This document shows, one piece after another, positions 10,101-24,000 of a DNA stretch of 64,000 nucleotides; the stretch's first letter is position 1; every line of letters begins with the position of its first letter. The notes under the pieces are model-generated. The model was given only the letters and a program-made list of their open reading frames with translations, had not been told where the DNA came from and did no database searches. The position numbers and the translations under genes are program-made. Source of the stretch: Heliocidaris tuberculata (Eukaryota; Echinodermata; Echinoidea; Camarodonta; Echinometridae); assembly GCA_025618425.1 (NCBI GenBank), contig CM046833.1:34098247-34162246 (forward strand). Reading direction: 5' to 3'.

Positions 10101-13100
10101 AAATCAAAAGCTCAAGTGGTTTTCAGATAACGCCAACGTCCCACGTATTATCAAGTACGGGAGCGTTAAACCTGACTTGCACGACCTTACTCTTGCAATT
10201 TTTGATCTATGTCGTGCTCATAATATTGTCTTGAACCCCGAGTGGTTATCTAGGAGCGAGAACAAACTAGCCGATAAAATAAGTAGATATCGAGACTACG
10301 ATGATTGGTCGATTGATGAAATTTCCTTTTCCGTTATCGACTCCTTGTGGGGACCCCACACTGTAGATAGGTTTGCATCTCCGCAAAATAAGAAGGTTGC
10401 AACTTTTAACTCCAGATTTTGGTGTAAAGGCACTTCCGGCGTTGACGCCTTTTGTCAAGACTGGAGTCGCGATAACAATTATATTTGTCCGCCCGTATGC
10501 CTGATTTCACAGGTCATTAAACGCATGGCCTCTTCCATGGCCACTGCTACTTTAGTTGTGCCTAAGTGGCCGTCCTCTTACTTTTGGCCGATTGTCTGTC
10601 CAGACGGATCTCATTTGGATCCTCATGTGCACGATTGGAGGTTGCTTAATGTCTCCTTTTATCCTTCTTCTTTAGGCGTCGCGAACGTTTTCCATGAGAA
10701 CCCCTCTTTTCTTACCTTGGCTCTGCGTTTCGACTATAAACGTCCAATCCGACAGAATAATCGGGGATTTTGTTGTTCCGAATTAGGATACTGTTCATCA
10801 TGTGCGCATTAATCTAGAAAAAGCTAGAATTATTATTAAACTTAATTTAGGTAGCTTAGCGAAATGTAGTGGTGCATAAGCACGGGGATTTTAAACAAAA
10901 GAACGCAAGCGGCCAATCAGCGACAGCGTTTCTCGCTTCCGGGATTTTACCCCCTGGGGAACGAAGATTCTGTGTCTGACAAAAGCGATCCCGTCTCCCG
11001 GTGCTGAAAAGCCGCGATTTATTTTTGGTCTTCTCTACAGACTCGTTAAAACGCTATATCCCCCTCTACGGCTACATTATTGTGTACTTCTACGTGTTTT
11101 TCTCTACGCGGCAAACCACTATTATGACGGGTCAAGTCTGCGGGACACATTCATGATGATCCGTTGTATTAAATTTTCTCAATACGTATCTATCTATTCT
11201 AGTATTTATATACTTCGATAAAAACACTTGTAAATAACAATCTAATTGTTTCGTTCTATCTTACTGGGGACTCTGAAACTAGCATTTACTAAGAACAGTG
11301 AGTCTATCAGTATCGAAATTCTCTGTCTTTTAAAAATATTTTTAATATATATTTTCATGGTAGGCTAAAATCAGTATGTGGGCTTTATCGTTTAACGAGG
11401 GAATTCAAGAGGAACATCGATTTGAATACCGTTTTTGTTTTCCTCATGAAGAGTATTATTGTTTATTCATAAATATTATTTATTTCTTCTTTCATGGTTA
11501 AAACAGATATCCGAGAGAGTCTGGATCATTATTACGAGGTTAAAAGTATTGCGTGCCTTTCAAATATATTGCTCTTATTGACTTCAATTATTTCTGCCCA
11601 TCACCTTTTTCTGTCAATAACCTCTTCCTAATTGAGATCCCAATCTCCATCAGAATTTTGTGCAGTAATATATGCGCCCACAAGTATAAAGGGCATGAAA
11701 TAGTAGGTAAAAGGTTCGAAATTCGAAGGAAATCGTAATTTCTGATTGCCTTGCTTCAGTCTTATAATCGCAAATCGAGAGGGACAGGGTAACATGTTCC
11801 CCCCCCCCGAACATGATGGTAATTGTCATTATGGTGATGATGATGATGTCGATGATACTAATAATAATAATAATTACATTATCAATAATATTAGTAAGTA
11901 GGCAAAAGATTGTTTTCTTGTTATATTGTGATAAGGATGTGCACTGACGAATATTTCGGATTATATTGTAGATATTCTTGTTGTCATGGCAATAAAATTT
12001 CAAAGTGATTTAGAAGCTCGAAGGGGGGGGGGGGCGGGCTGTAAAGGTTGCGCCGTGGCTAATTATTTATATACATCAGCCAATCCTTTTCAGTTGTTTA
12101 TCCATTCCTGAATAGCCTACTGAAGCAAGGAATGATAACATATAAAACGGAGAGAATGCAGCCCGTTCATTTGTCAGTAGTCGGAAAATTAGTCAACGTA
12201 GAGCAGGGGCGGCGCACCCGGGGGCCAGGGGCATAGTGCCCTCCCACTTTTTCAAGTACCCCAAAAGTGCCCTTTTTACATCTGAAAAATGCCCCCTTCC
12301 TCTCTGATAAGTGCCCTTTTTACTATTAAAAGTGCCCCTTTTCCTTTCTAATAAGTGCCCCTTCCCCTTCTGATAAGTGTTTTTTCCCCTCCTGATAAGT
12401 GCCCCTTTTCAAAATCTGATAATTGGCTCCTTATCTCTCTAATAAGTGCTTTTTTCTTCTAATGATAAGTACATTTTTACTTCTGATAGGTGCCCCTTTT
12501 CCCTTCTAAATAGTGCCAACTTTCCCCTTCTGATAAATGCCATTTTTACATCTCATAAGCTCCCCTTTTCCTATCTAATATGTGCCATTTTCCTCTTCTC
12601 ATGAGTGCCCATTTTACTTCTTATAAGTGCCCATTCCAACTCTGATAAGCGCCCTTTCCTCTTCGGATAAATGCCCCATTTTACGTATATTTCCCGTTGT
12701 TTCTTACAAATAAAGCCATATCTAACTTCAAAGAATCGATGCGGATTTATGTAGTAGCAGGTACACATATTACTACAATGTAAGGCAGTGGAGCTGGAGG
12801 CAAGAGGGGCATAATGCCTACCCCCCCCCCCTCCCCCGCAGCAAAGGAATTCTTATTCCGCTATATATTCGAATATGCCCATAATTTACACCAATTAAGG
12901 GCAATATTTTCTGAAAATCTCCCCAAAACTCCCACGCTACGCTCGCTAGCTCTCATGAAAGCAAGCAGATCGCATAAAGTATGTTGATATAGATGTAATC
13001 CTTAAGAAAAGCGACAGGGATAATGTATGAATTAAAAGATAATTCGACATTCCCCCAATTAATTTGCTGTTGTCAATTTCATTATATCGCTATAAATGAT

Positions 13101-16100
13101 TCTCAACCAAAGGAATTCAGCATTAGCAAAAAGTCTGAAAATTTTTGCTCGCTCGCTTCGCTCGCTCGCACATGAGTCATTAGACCACCACACACAACTG
13201 CTAATTTATTGGGGAAGCTGAAGCAGTGTCCAGAACCACAATAAAAAGGAAGAAGATGATGCCTGATAATGTATTAATCATGTTGACTGGACTGTAGGGT
13301 AATACCAATGTCACAAAAATGGTCTCTTTTTTCGTTTTATGTTCACCCCTTGTAGGTGAGTCCCTTTCCCCCAAAGTGCCCTTTTTGGCTGGTGCCCCCC
13401 CCCCCCCCACTTTGAAAGACGCTCCGCTGCCCCTGACGTAGAGAAATAGCCCAGGCCAAACCCGGTTCGAGCTGACAAGCTTTTTGTGAATAACATGGAT
13501 ACTCTAAGTAACTGTAAGGGGGTCAAATCTCATAATTTATGTAAAATGGGGTGACTATTTCGGGAAAGTTCCCAGACTATGTAAGTTCTATGTAAAACAA
13601 ATTGCATGGGTTAATCAATGTGAACAAGAAAAGAGTAGGTTCTATTTAAGTTTATTATAGGCTAAATTGCAAGTTCAGTGTATGATAACAGAAGGACGAT
13701 ACAGGTAACAAACCAGTATTATGTAACAGGGAACAAAGAAAGACATCCCAACGGAGTGAATAGGCATTGTCTAGTGCAGGTGTCAGGCCACCGGCCGAGG
13801 TGCGCTTAATCTTTCCATAATGGAGAGTGTTCTTAGAACACTCCGAGTCATGTGCATCATAACAACTTTCGATTGACTAAAGTTCACAATTTGAACTCTT
13901 GGTAATACAATGAATAACCTATGTTTAACACTCCTACAAAATATCAACCCAATCCGACAATTCATTTCATGGCGGTTGCTATGGCCTTTTGATTCACTCT
14001 CTATTGATTTTCTTTATTGTTTCTTGCTCCGCACGCTTGAATAGCCCCTCTGTAGAACAGCTGAGCTGCAATGGCACGGCGGAGCAGGGCGATCCTTCCA
14101 ATATTATTTTCTCATGTTATCATGCATGTTATTATATATATGTTCTTATAATTGGTAAATAAAATAAGAATAGTCTACCCTTAAACATTCGTTCCTGCCC
14201 TTCAGCTGAATCTTTCAAAAGAAATCTTAATACTTATTTGTTTTCTCTATGATTGGATTTGGTTGTGTGCACTCGGAGAGCAAAATAATTACTTTGTTTC
14301 ATTATTTTCTTATTGTAAAGCGCCTTGAGCATGTTTATATGGAAAGGCGCTGTATGTATGTATGTAAATCAATCAAATCAAATATAGGCCTCAACTTTAG
14401 AGCTCATTTCCTCCCTAACTGATACCAGCAAACCTATCTTACAAGCTCTTTTCGTTCGCTAAATCAAAAGGGTTGTAAAGTTTCAAGTTTAAAGCTGAGA
14501 CTTTGTTCTATCCAAATAGAATAAAATCAGATTTGTTTGTTTGTTTGTGTGTTTGTTTGTTGTTTTTTTTTTTTTTTGTTAATGTTTTTTGTTTGTTTGT
14601 TTGTTGTTTTTTTCGGGGAGGGGGACTTTTTGGTGGCTTTTTCGTGCCGGGTCACACATGTTCAAGGACGTTTTTTGTTTTGTTTAAAGGGCCCTGTCCA
14701 AGGGTCCCCGCCGCAATACTCGCAATACACGCGAATACACCCCTCCCCTTTCCTTTCAGTCACATAACAGAGGAAAAAAGAGAAGGTGAAAGAGGGTAAA
14801 AAGAAAAGGAAAAAAAAAAATCATTACGAAAAGTATAAGTATTCGCTGGCTCGCAATTTATTCATTTATTTTCATTTTTAGATTACATGCAAACATGATA
14901 CTCGGTTGAAAGGCATCAGCCCCTCCCACGAGAAAATATGGCCATACGCCAGGATTTGATCATAAGTGAGCTGTTCTTTTATTTACGGGTGTAAAAAATT
15001 CAGGAGTGGGAAGGGGGTGGGTCTTGAAGTTCCTGACAAATTAAAGTCGGTTTATTTTTAAGCTTGTGCATGCAAGCCGGTGAATATAATTTAGTCAAAA
15101 TTAGAAGTGAAAATTCTAAATAGAAGTCCTGCCCCCTCCCCGAACATGATTAATACATATCAAGCATCATCTTCTTCCTTTTTATTGTGGTTCTTGACAT
15201 GTTTCAGCTTCCCTAACTGGCAGTAATGTGTGATAGTCTAATGATCCATGTGCGAGCGAAGCGAGGAGCAAAAGTTTTCTGACTTTTTTCTAACGTTGAA
15301 GTCCTATGTTTGTGCATTTTTTTACGGCGATATAATGAAAATGACAAGAGAAACTTAATTTGTGGAATGTCGAAAGATATTTTAATTCGTGCTTTAACCC
15401 TGTCGTTTTTCTTTAGGATTTCATCGATATCAACATACTTTAGTATGATAAATGCTTGATTTCAATATGTATTATAAGAGTTTGGGGGAAATTTTCGGAA
15501 AATATTATCCTTACTTGGTAGTATTATGGCATATTCGAGAGAGCGGAATGACAAATACTGTGTTGGGGGGGGGGGGCATGGCATGCCCCTCTTGCCTCCA
15601 GCCCCACTGCTTTACTCTGTAGTTTAGTAATGGGTACCTGTTAAGCCGCACCGATAATTTGAAGCTATATAAATATGGCTCTTTTTGTAAGAAACAGTGG
15701 GAAATATTGGTAAAAGGGGCATTTATCAGAAGAGGAAAGGGTGCTTATCAGAGGTGGGAAGGGGCAATTAAAAGAGGTGAAAAGAGGCACTTATGAGGAA
15801 GAGGGCACATATTACGTAGGGAAAGGGGTAATTATCAGAAGGGGGAAAAGGGCACTTATTAGAAGGGAAAAGGGGCACCCATCAGAAGCATAAGTGCTCT
15901 TATCAAATGAGAAAAGGGCACAAATTAGACAGAATTAGGGGCATTTATCAAAAGGAGAAAAGGGCACCTATAAGAGAGAAAGGGAACAGTTTTCAGAAAA
16001 AAGGGACACGTTTTGGGTACTTCAGACTATAGAAAAACAGAGGGGGAATCACATCAACTGCACGTGGCCTTTAGTTAAGCACTTGTTTTATAGGGTGCTG

Positions 16101-19100
16101 CCATCAGTTAGGGTTTGATATATTTCAAGATATGTATCATACACTGAAGCCCCTACTCTGTGCAATGAAAAGCTACTTCAGTGAAAGGCTTGTGTCTCAG
16201 ATTTTGCATAGAGCTATATAGTTCGAAGAAGAAATAATAATGGGGGATCGGACTTATTGTGTTGAGTTGAATGCATGTAGGACGGAGGAATAATGGGGAG
16301 GCGGCTTTGGTTATACGTGCGTTCGAGCAGCGTCAGCGTTTGTTCTTATGATGAAAAGACAGGAAGTCTATTGACTACTGATATAAAGAAGTAATAGGAG
16401 AGAGAGAGCCCTACTGCTAATCCCTGTTAAACTGAACTTCCCTCAGTGACATAACACATGTTATGCATAGGCCGCTATTACAGGACTCAGGCCGACAGCA
16501 TGGACTGATGATAGTATTGATTTGATTTGGTTTGATGGATTCATGATATATTCTAGAGTAAAAATCCCCTCATTATACCATACTTGCCTCTTAGCTACTT
16601 TTTTTGCTGCATATCTAGATTAGCTCAAGCTAGAATGACACGCACTCTAAAAAGAAAATGCTCATGCGGACAAATATTATTGCATGCAAAGGGCTCTTTT
16701 TGGTATTTAGTTTTAAATGTAATTTTCAATTCTATGATTTAAAAAGACATTAAAAAAACTGTATTTCTCACTAGCTTATACTAGTTTCACTTTCTGCAGA
16801 GACGTCGCTAGAAAATTTTGAATCGGGAGGGGATGACGCCAAAATTTTCCGACAAAGGTCTGACACTCAAATTTGGATACAAAAAATGCCGCACCCTAAG
16901 CTGTACCCACAGAATTCAGTGGCTATACCCTAACCCCCCCCCAAAAAAAAACAACAAAAAACACATACACACATAGAGAGAGTTTGATCATACCGGCCAG
17001 GCGGCCAATATTCTAATCTAAATACAGTAGTTACATAATTATCCTGGCTGCCCAAATATTTGAATATTCTGGCACCTCGCTACCTGAATATGAAGTGTTG
17101 CATTGTTGCCCGAATATCGGAACTTAAAAAATCATCAGGGGGAGGGGGGGGGGGGGCGCAGCCCATTATCGAAGGGAGTGCCTTTTGTCCGAATATTAAC
17201 TTTCCACTATTTTTTTTTTTTGGGGGGGGGGGTAGCGGAAACAAATTTCCCAGATATATTTGTGGCGAGTGTGGAACCGAAAATTTAAGCAGTGGAAAGG
17301 AGAAATAATGGCCAACTTTAAATTCTAACTAGGCATATGATATTGGGAATACACCAAAGGCCTTCCCAAGGTTCTCGAGGGGAGAGGGGGTTAGGACCAA
17401 CAACAACCAAAATGATAGCAGATGCAAATCATCTAGAATTGTCAGGAAAAAGAAAACGGTATATATTTTCGCCGACAGCGCTTTGAACTGGAAGTAAGTT
17501 TATGGGGAACCGCTGGCCCTCTAGATCTGTAGGGTCTATCGAGGGATGGGAAAGGGGGGGGGGGCAATAAAACGGACCCCCGCAAAAAGTAATAATATGT
17601 ATATGAAAATTGTATCCCGGAATAAGATTCATAATGTATTTTTTCTCAGTCACACGAGAAAACATTCCATTTCGCGCCCAAAATGAATGGTAAATGAATC
17701 GTATTAGTGCCGACTTTAAAAATATGACGATAAGAGTTATCGGCAGCAGATGGGGGGGGGGGGCTTGAGGGATCACACTCCCACTCAAAATTGCTGTCTG
17801 CAAATGCGCCACCTCTGTCTGCAAAAAAGGAGGGAGAAAATGGGGAGAGGGAAGAGGAAAGAGAAAAGAAAAAGGAGAAAAGAGAAAGGAAAAGGGAAAG
17901 GGGAAGAAAAGGAAAAGGAAAGGAAATTAAACTAAAACAGAAAGAAAAGAGGGAAAGGAAAAGGGAAGCAAAGAAAAAGAAGGAAAACCTTTTTTTTTTT
18001 TTTTTTTTTTTTTTTTTCCTCGCTCTCAAAAAAGTGAAAAGATAACATTCGGGCAAAATGCGCCCCCCCTTCGGCAATGGGCTGTACATAGCCCCCTCCC
18101 GAGGATTTTCAAAGTTCCGATGTTTGGCCAGCCACCACTTCATATTCGGGTAGAGAGGTGCCAGAATATCCACATATTTGGGTAGTGAGGTTTCCTGATA
18201 TGTAACTTCTGTACATTTTTACTAAGAAAAGTTTTTCGTTGTTGTTGTTTTTGTTTTTGCTTTGTTTTGTTTTGTTTTTTAATTTAGAAGTTGAAAAGTT
18301 GATATTCGGGTAAAAAGTGTCAGCCTATCCCCTTGCGAAAATGGGCCCGTATGATCATGACTTCTACATCTGCGATTTTCTTGTATCATTGTGTGAGGGG
18401 AGATTACGGTGTACCGTGTAGTATTTTTTGGCAAATTTGGGTGTCACACTCTAAAAATCTGTCGGCAAATTTGGGTGTCCCACCCCTCCCCCATTCAAAT
18501 GTTCTAGCGATGCCCCTGGATATCGGCGTTGATTCAATCTTCATTCCTCTTTCTGTCTGGACTACAAGATCCCTAATCTTTCATAAGCTTTTGTTTTGCC
18601 ACTTTAATCCCATTTCAAGGGGAAATCTAGGAAAATCTGTACTGTCCCTTTCCTATTTAATGGTTTTTAATCTCCGATTTGTATACTTGAAACACATAGG
18701 CGTAGCCAGGGGGGCCCAGGGGGGCACTGGCCCCCCTATTCAGCCCCTAAAAAAAGTGAGAACGAAAAAGCAGGGGAATTGAGACCAAAAAAAACTAAAA
18801 AGGCGCTACGAGTCGTTACCTTTCAATCACAACTTGCTAAAACGTCAAAGTTTTCACGCTTCGCGCGGGAAGGGGAAATAACTCCCCCTTCCCTGCCCCC
18901 ACACCTATTACATACAGTAAAATATTGCATCCATATTATTGAAAAGCAGTCCGAGCGTCGAACTATAACTTTCCGCCTAAAAAAATTGTTTGCTACGAGC
19001 TCTTATCTTTCTCTCAGATTTGTTAAAACGTCATAGCTTTCGTGCTTGGGGCGGGAGGGGGAAAAGTCCCCCTCCCTGCACCCACCCCTGTTACAGTGCA

Positions 19101-20990
19101 TTATTGCGTCTAAATAATTGAAAAAGCAGTCCGGGCGTCGAAATATCTTTCCGCCTAAAAAAAAGTTGCTGCGAGCCGTTATCTTTCTCTCAACGCCCCC
19201 CCCCCTCCCTTCACGCTTTGCGTGCTAATCACCAATTTCGCACGCTTCGCGTTCTCGATCACAACCCAACCCCCCTAAAATGAAATCCTGGCTACGCGGT
19301 TGCATCCAAATTATTGAAAAGCAGTCCGAGCGTCGAACTATAACTTTCCGCCTAAAAAAAATTATTTGCTACGAGCTGTTATCTTTCTCTCAAATTTGTT
19401 AAAACGTCATAGCTTTCGTGCTTTGGGCGGCAGGGGGGGGGGGGGCGAACTCCCTCCTCCCTGCACCCACCTCTGTTACATACAGTGCAGTATTGCGTCC
19501 AAATAACTGAAAAGCAGTCCGGGCGTCGAACTAACTTTCCGCCTAAAAAAAAAGTGGCTGCGAGCCGTTATCTTTCTCTCACCCCCCCCCCCCCCTCCCT
19601 TCACGCTTTGCGTGCTAATCACCAATTTCGCACGCTTTGCGTTCTCGATCACAACCGAACCCCCCTAAAATGAAATCCTGGCTACGCGGTTGGATCCTTC
19701 ACGTCTGCCCCCCCCCATTGAAAAATCCTGGCTACGCCATTGTTGAAATACCACACCATGCTCTACTCATATGGCTCAATAAGTTTCACTTCTTTAATAC
19801 ACTATCCCCGATGTAAAAAATAGCTCCAATACCATTATGACTATGATGATGATGATGATGATAATAATAAATAATTATAACAACAACATCAAAACCATGA
19901 TGGTAATGCTAATCATAATCTTAATCATAATAATCACGATAACAACAATGACAATACTGATAAATAAAAATCATGTCTATATTGACATTTGATGGGTAGC
20001 CTCATCAGTATTCAACTGATGACGGAGGCTTGGGGGCAAATCAATTACTAACCCAGCATTGAAAGCTACATGATTAATACTTTTTTTGATAGGGTCCTGC
20101 CATTACATCAGTTAGGGTTTGATATATTTCAAGATAATGTATCATACACTGAAGCCCGTAGTCTGTTCATTGAAAGGCTACTTTGAACAGTGAATGGCTT
20201 GTCTCAAATTTTCATAGAGCTATAGTTCTTCGGAGAAATAATAATGGGGATCGGACCTATTGTGTTGAGTTGAATGCGTGGGACGGAAGAATAATGGGAG
20301 GGGCGGCTTTATACATGCGTTCGATCCGCGCCAGCGTTTGTTGTTATGATGAAAAGACAGGAAGTCTATTGACTATTGATATAAAGAAGAATCAGGAGAG
20401 AGAGAGAGAGAGAGAGAGAGCCCAACTGCAAATCCCCTGTTAAACTTCAATTGTCCTCAATGACAAAGTAAAGTGTTATTATGCATAGGCGGCTATTACA
20501 GGTCTCAGGCCGACAGCAAGGACAAATGTTAGTATTGATTTGATTTGAGTTGATGAGTTAATGATATCATAATAAGATATTCTAAAAGTAAAAATCCCCT
20601 CATTGTACTATATACTTGTCTCTTCGCTACAATAGTTATTTGCTGCATATCTAAAAAATGATCATGGGGAACAATTTAATATCATTACATATAAAGGGGG
20701 GTTTTTTTGTCTTTAGTTCTAAATGTAGTTTTCAATTCGAAAATTCAAAAGACATACAAAACTGCATTTCTCATTATCCTATAAAAGTTCATTTCTCTCG
20801 TTTTCCTTGCCCTTAAATTATAAGTAGATTTTTCCATCATCATTCACGTCTTTAATTTCTGATATTGATTTCCACGTCCTATCCACATGCTATCATTTTA
20901 GAACATAACATATTTTTTAAAGATAAACATGCGAACTGAGGAAAATAGAACAAGAATCAGAATATTTGGAGAAAACTGAGAAAAAGAGAG

Positions 20991-21028
<38 letters not shown>

Positions 21029-24000
21029 CGAGGGAGAGATTGAGAGAAGACGAAGGCAATCATTATATTGGGTTTAATGGCTGCCATTTCCATTAATTAT
21101 GTGGTGTTGTGTTGTTGTTTTTTGTTTCCACCAGCGCCGTTCTAGTTCTTTTTTTTTGGGGGGGGGGGGGAGCACACTATGATCGTTGAAATGCAATAGA
21201 CATATTCTAGTCATACAAGATAAGAAGAATTGGAGAAGGGGAGAAAAGGAATAAGAGGAGCAATAAAACATAAAGAGCAAACTGTTAGGCAAGCCAATGC
21301 CATCGGAAACTCACTCTATTTTTAGAATAAATATATATTCTAGTTATTTTGTTGTTATTGATCCAGTACTACACACTAGCCTTTCATACACATATACTGA
21401 CAGAAGAGGGCGTACTTCCGGAATCAGTGAATGGTACCAAGAGCTTCTTTCTTTGAATTTATCAAGAAGATTGGCTCGGATCCGGGAAGACTGCATTATA
21501 GGCTCCATGCGATCGTTATGTAGAAGGCACGGAGCTCAATGCAGTGTTCACGCACAATAAGAATGCGTCCGTTCCGGATGCGTTCTTATGCACCACGACA
21601 TTTCGCTAAACTACCTTAGCAGTCATCATTTAGCGCGCAAGTTAGACGCATCATGTGAAATTTAAGTTTCAGTGCATCATTTTGGTATGCAAGTTTTAAT
21701 GCATCATTTGGTATGCAAGTTCTGAATGCATCATTTGGTATGTAAATTCTGAATGCATCATTTGGTATGCAAGTTTTTCATTCATCATTTGATATGCAAA
21801 TTTCTAATGCATCATTTGGTATGCAAGTTTTCATGCATCTTTTAGCATGCAAGTTTTAATTCATCATTTAAGTTTTAATACATCATTTGGCATGCATGTT
21901 TTTAATGCTTTATTTCGTATGCAAGTTCTGAATGCACCATTTGGTATGCAAGTTTCAGTGCATCATTTGGCATGCAAGTTTCAGTGCATCATTTGGCATG
22001 CAAGTTTCAATGCATCATTTGGTATGCAAGTTCTGAATGCATCATTTGGTATGCAAATTCTGAATGCATCATTTGGTATGCAAGTTTTTCATGCATCATT
22101 TGGTATGCAAATTTCTAATGCATCATTTGGTATGCAAGTTTTCATGCATCTTTTAGCATGCAAGTTTTAATTCATCATTTAAGTTTTAATACATCATTTG
22201 GCATGCATGTTTTTAATGCTTTATTTCGTATGCAAGTTCTGAATGCACCATTTGGTATGCAAGTTTCAGTGCATCATTTGGCATGCAAGTTTCAGTGCAT
22301 CATTTGGCATGCAAGTTTCAATGCATCATTTGGCATGCAAGTCGAATAATTCCATCACGTTAAACGTCGAATTAATTGTATTCCAAATTTAGATTGCCGA
22401 GTAGAGTGCAGTTTGTGTCAATACTAGTGGGCGTACGTGGGAAACCGATTTTGCATACTGTCGTATTATTTTTACTTCTGTTTTGCGAGCAGTTCATGCG
22501 ATTCGCTCTTTCCTTAAAAAAAAAAAAAAAAACTCTCGCTTTACCTTCCACTGTTAATTCTTTCTTTGGCGTTTTTCTCAGGAGCCAGTACTGCTCCGTT
22601 TCAATTTGTTCACCTATTTCTTGTTTCATATTTGTCTTTTTTGTTGTATAAGGTAGATATAGAATATAAATTAACTTTCTAACAGAACGTAAGTGGAGGA
22701 AGAAAGTGGAATTTATGTTCGTTATCGAACGCATACTTCGATGAACATCTGTATTACGTAATCTTTTGTTACGTTCATTCTCGTCCTTTGAGACACGAGC
22801 TCATGCTCTCATTCTCGGTCAAGCAGTCAAAGCTCTATTGCCCTCCCATCCCCAAAATAATTTTCCCTATTTAAACTATCGCATGTTTATATGCCTGATT
22901 CAATCTGATTTCAGTTCTAACCTACTTATCATTAATTATCATGATCATGACCATTTATTGGTAAAAGATGTCGCCTTTGTATGCGACGGTGTGATTTTTG
23001 CTAGTTTTGCTGCTCGTTTCTTTATCTTTTCTCTTTTATACGGCAGAAGAATGGAGCAAGTTGTCATCTTCTCTTCAGGACTCATCTTTACAAGCTTTGG
23101 CAGCATATAATCTTCCATCTCTCCTGATGACGGCAAAGGCATCTTCTACCACACAGCAGTATTTACGTTCCTGGAAAAAAATGGGAAGCTTGGGTTTTGT
23201 CCAAGAAAGGCCTTTCAGTTTTTCCGGTTCAACCTTTTCATCTTTCCCTTTACATTTCCCATTTGGCTTCTACTGGCATGAAGTCATCTGCTGACTCCGC
23301 GACTGCTGCAATTAAGTGGATTCACAGTTTAGCAGGTCTTCCTTCTCCAACCGACAGCCCTATGGTCAAGCTTGCCCTGCAAGGTTTCAAACGTACAACG
23401 TCTTCGCCAACGTTAAGAAAGCAACCGATCACGCCTGATATTCTTATTAAGATCATGGAAAAATACGGGCACGACCACGCCTCTTTGGCAGATCTACGGG
23501 TTTTGTTCGTGTGTTTCGTTTCTTATGCCGGTTTTTTGAGATTCGACGATATAAGGGGCATTTCTAGCAACGACCTGACATTCACAAGCGATCGCCTCGT
23601 CATTCATCTTAAGAGCTCAAAGACAGATCAATTCAGGCAGGGGTCTGATGTCGTTATCGCAAGATCATTCAAGCAGTCATGTCCAGTTCGCGTAGCTGAA
23701 CGATACCTCAAAGCTCTCGGTGATCCACCAAGCTCGTTACGACCCGTTCTTCGCAGATTATGCCCATCCTCCAAAGGTCTAGTCCCTACCACTCATCCTC
23801 TCAGCTATACTCGCACTCGTGAGATAGTGTTGGAAGCCATCAAACCTTTCGTACCTGACATCTCATCTTATGGGCTTCACAGTATGAGGTCAGGAGGGGC
23901 GACTGCAGCCTTTAACGCTCATATCTCACCTTTTTTGATTTCTAGGCACGGACGATGGAAGACGGAGAAAGCCAGGAACTCCTACTTGCAACCAGATGCT

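Noticed and set aside
21613..22343. Regularly spaced repeats resembling a CRISPR array
   Set aside because: Monomers are contiguous and diverged with no unique spacers, in a eukaryotic context.
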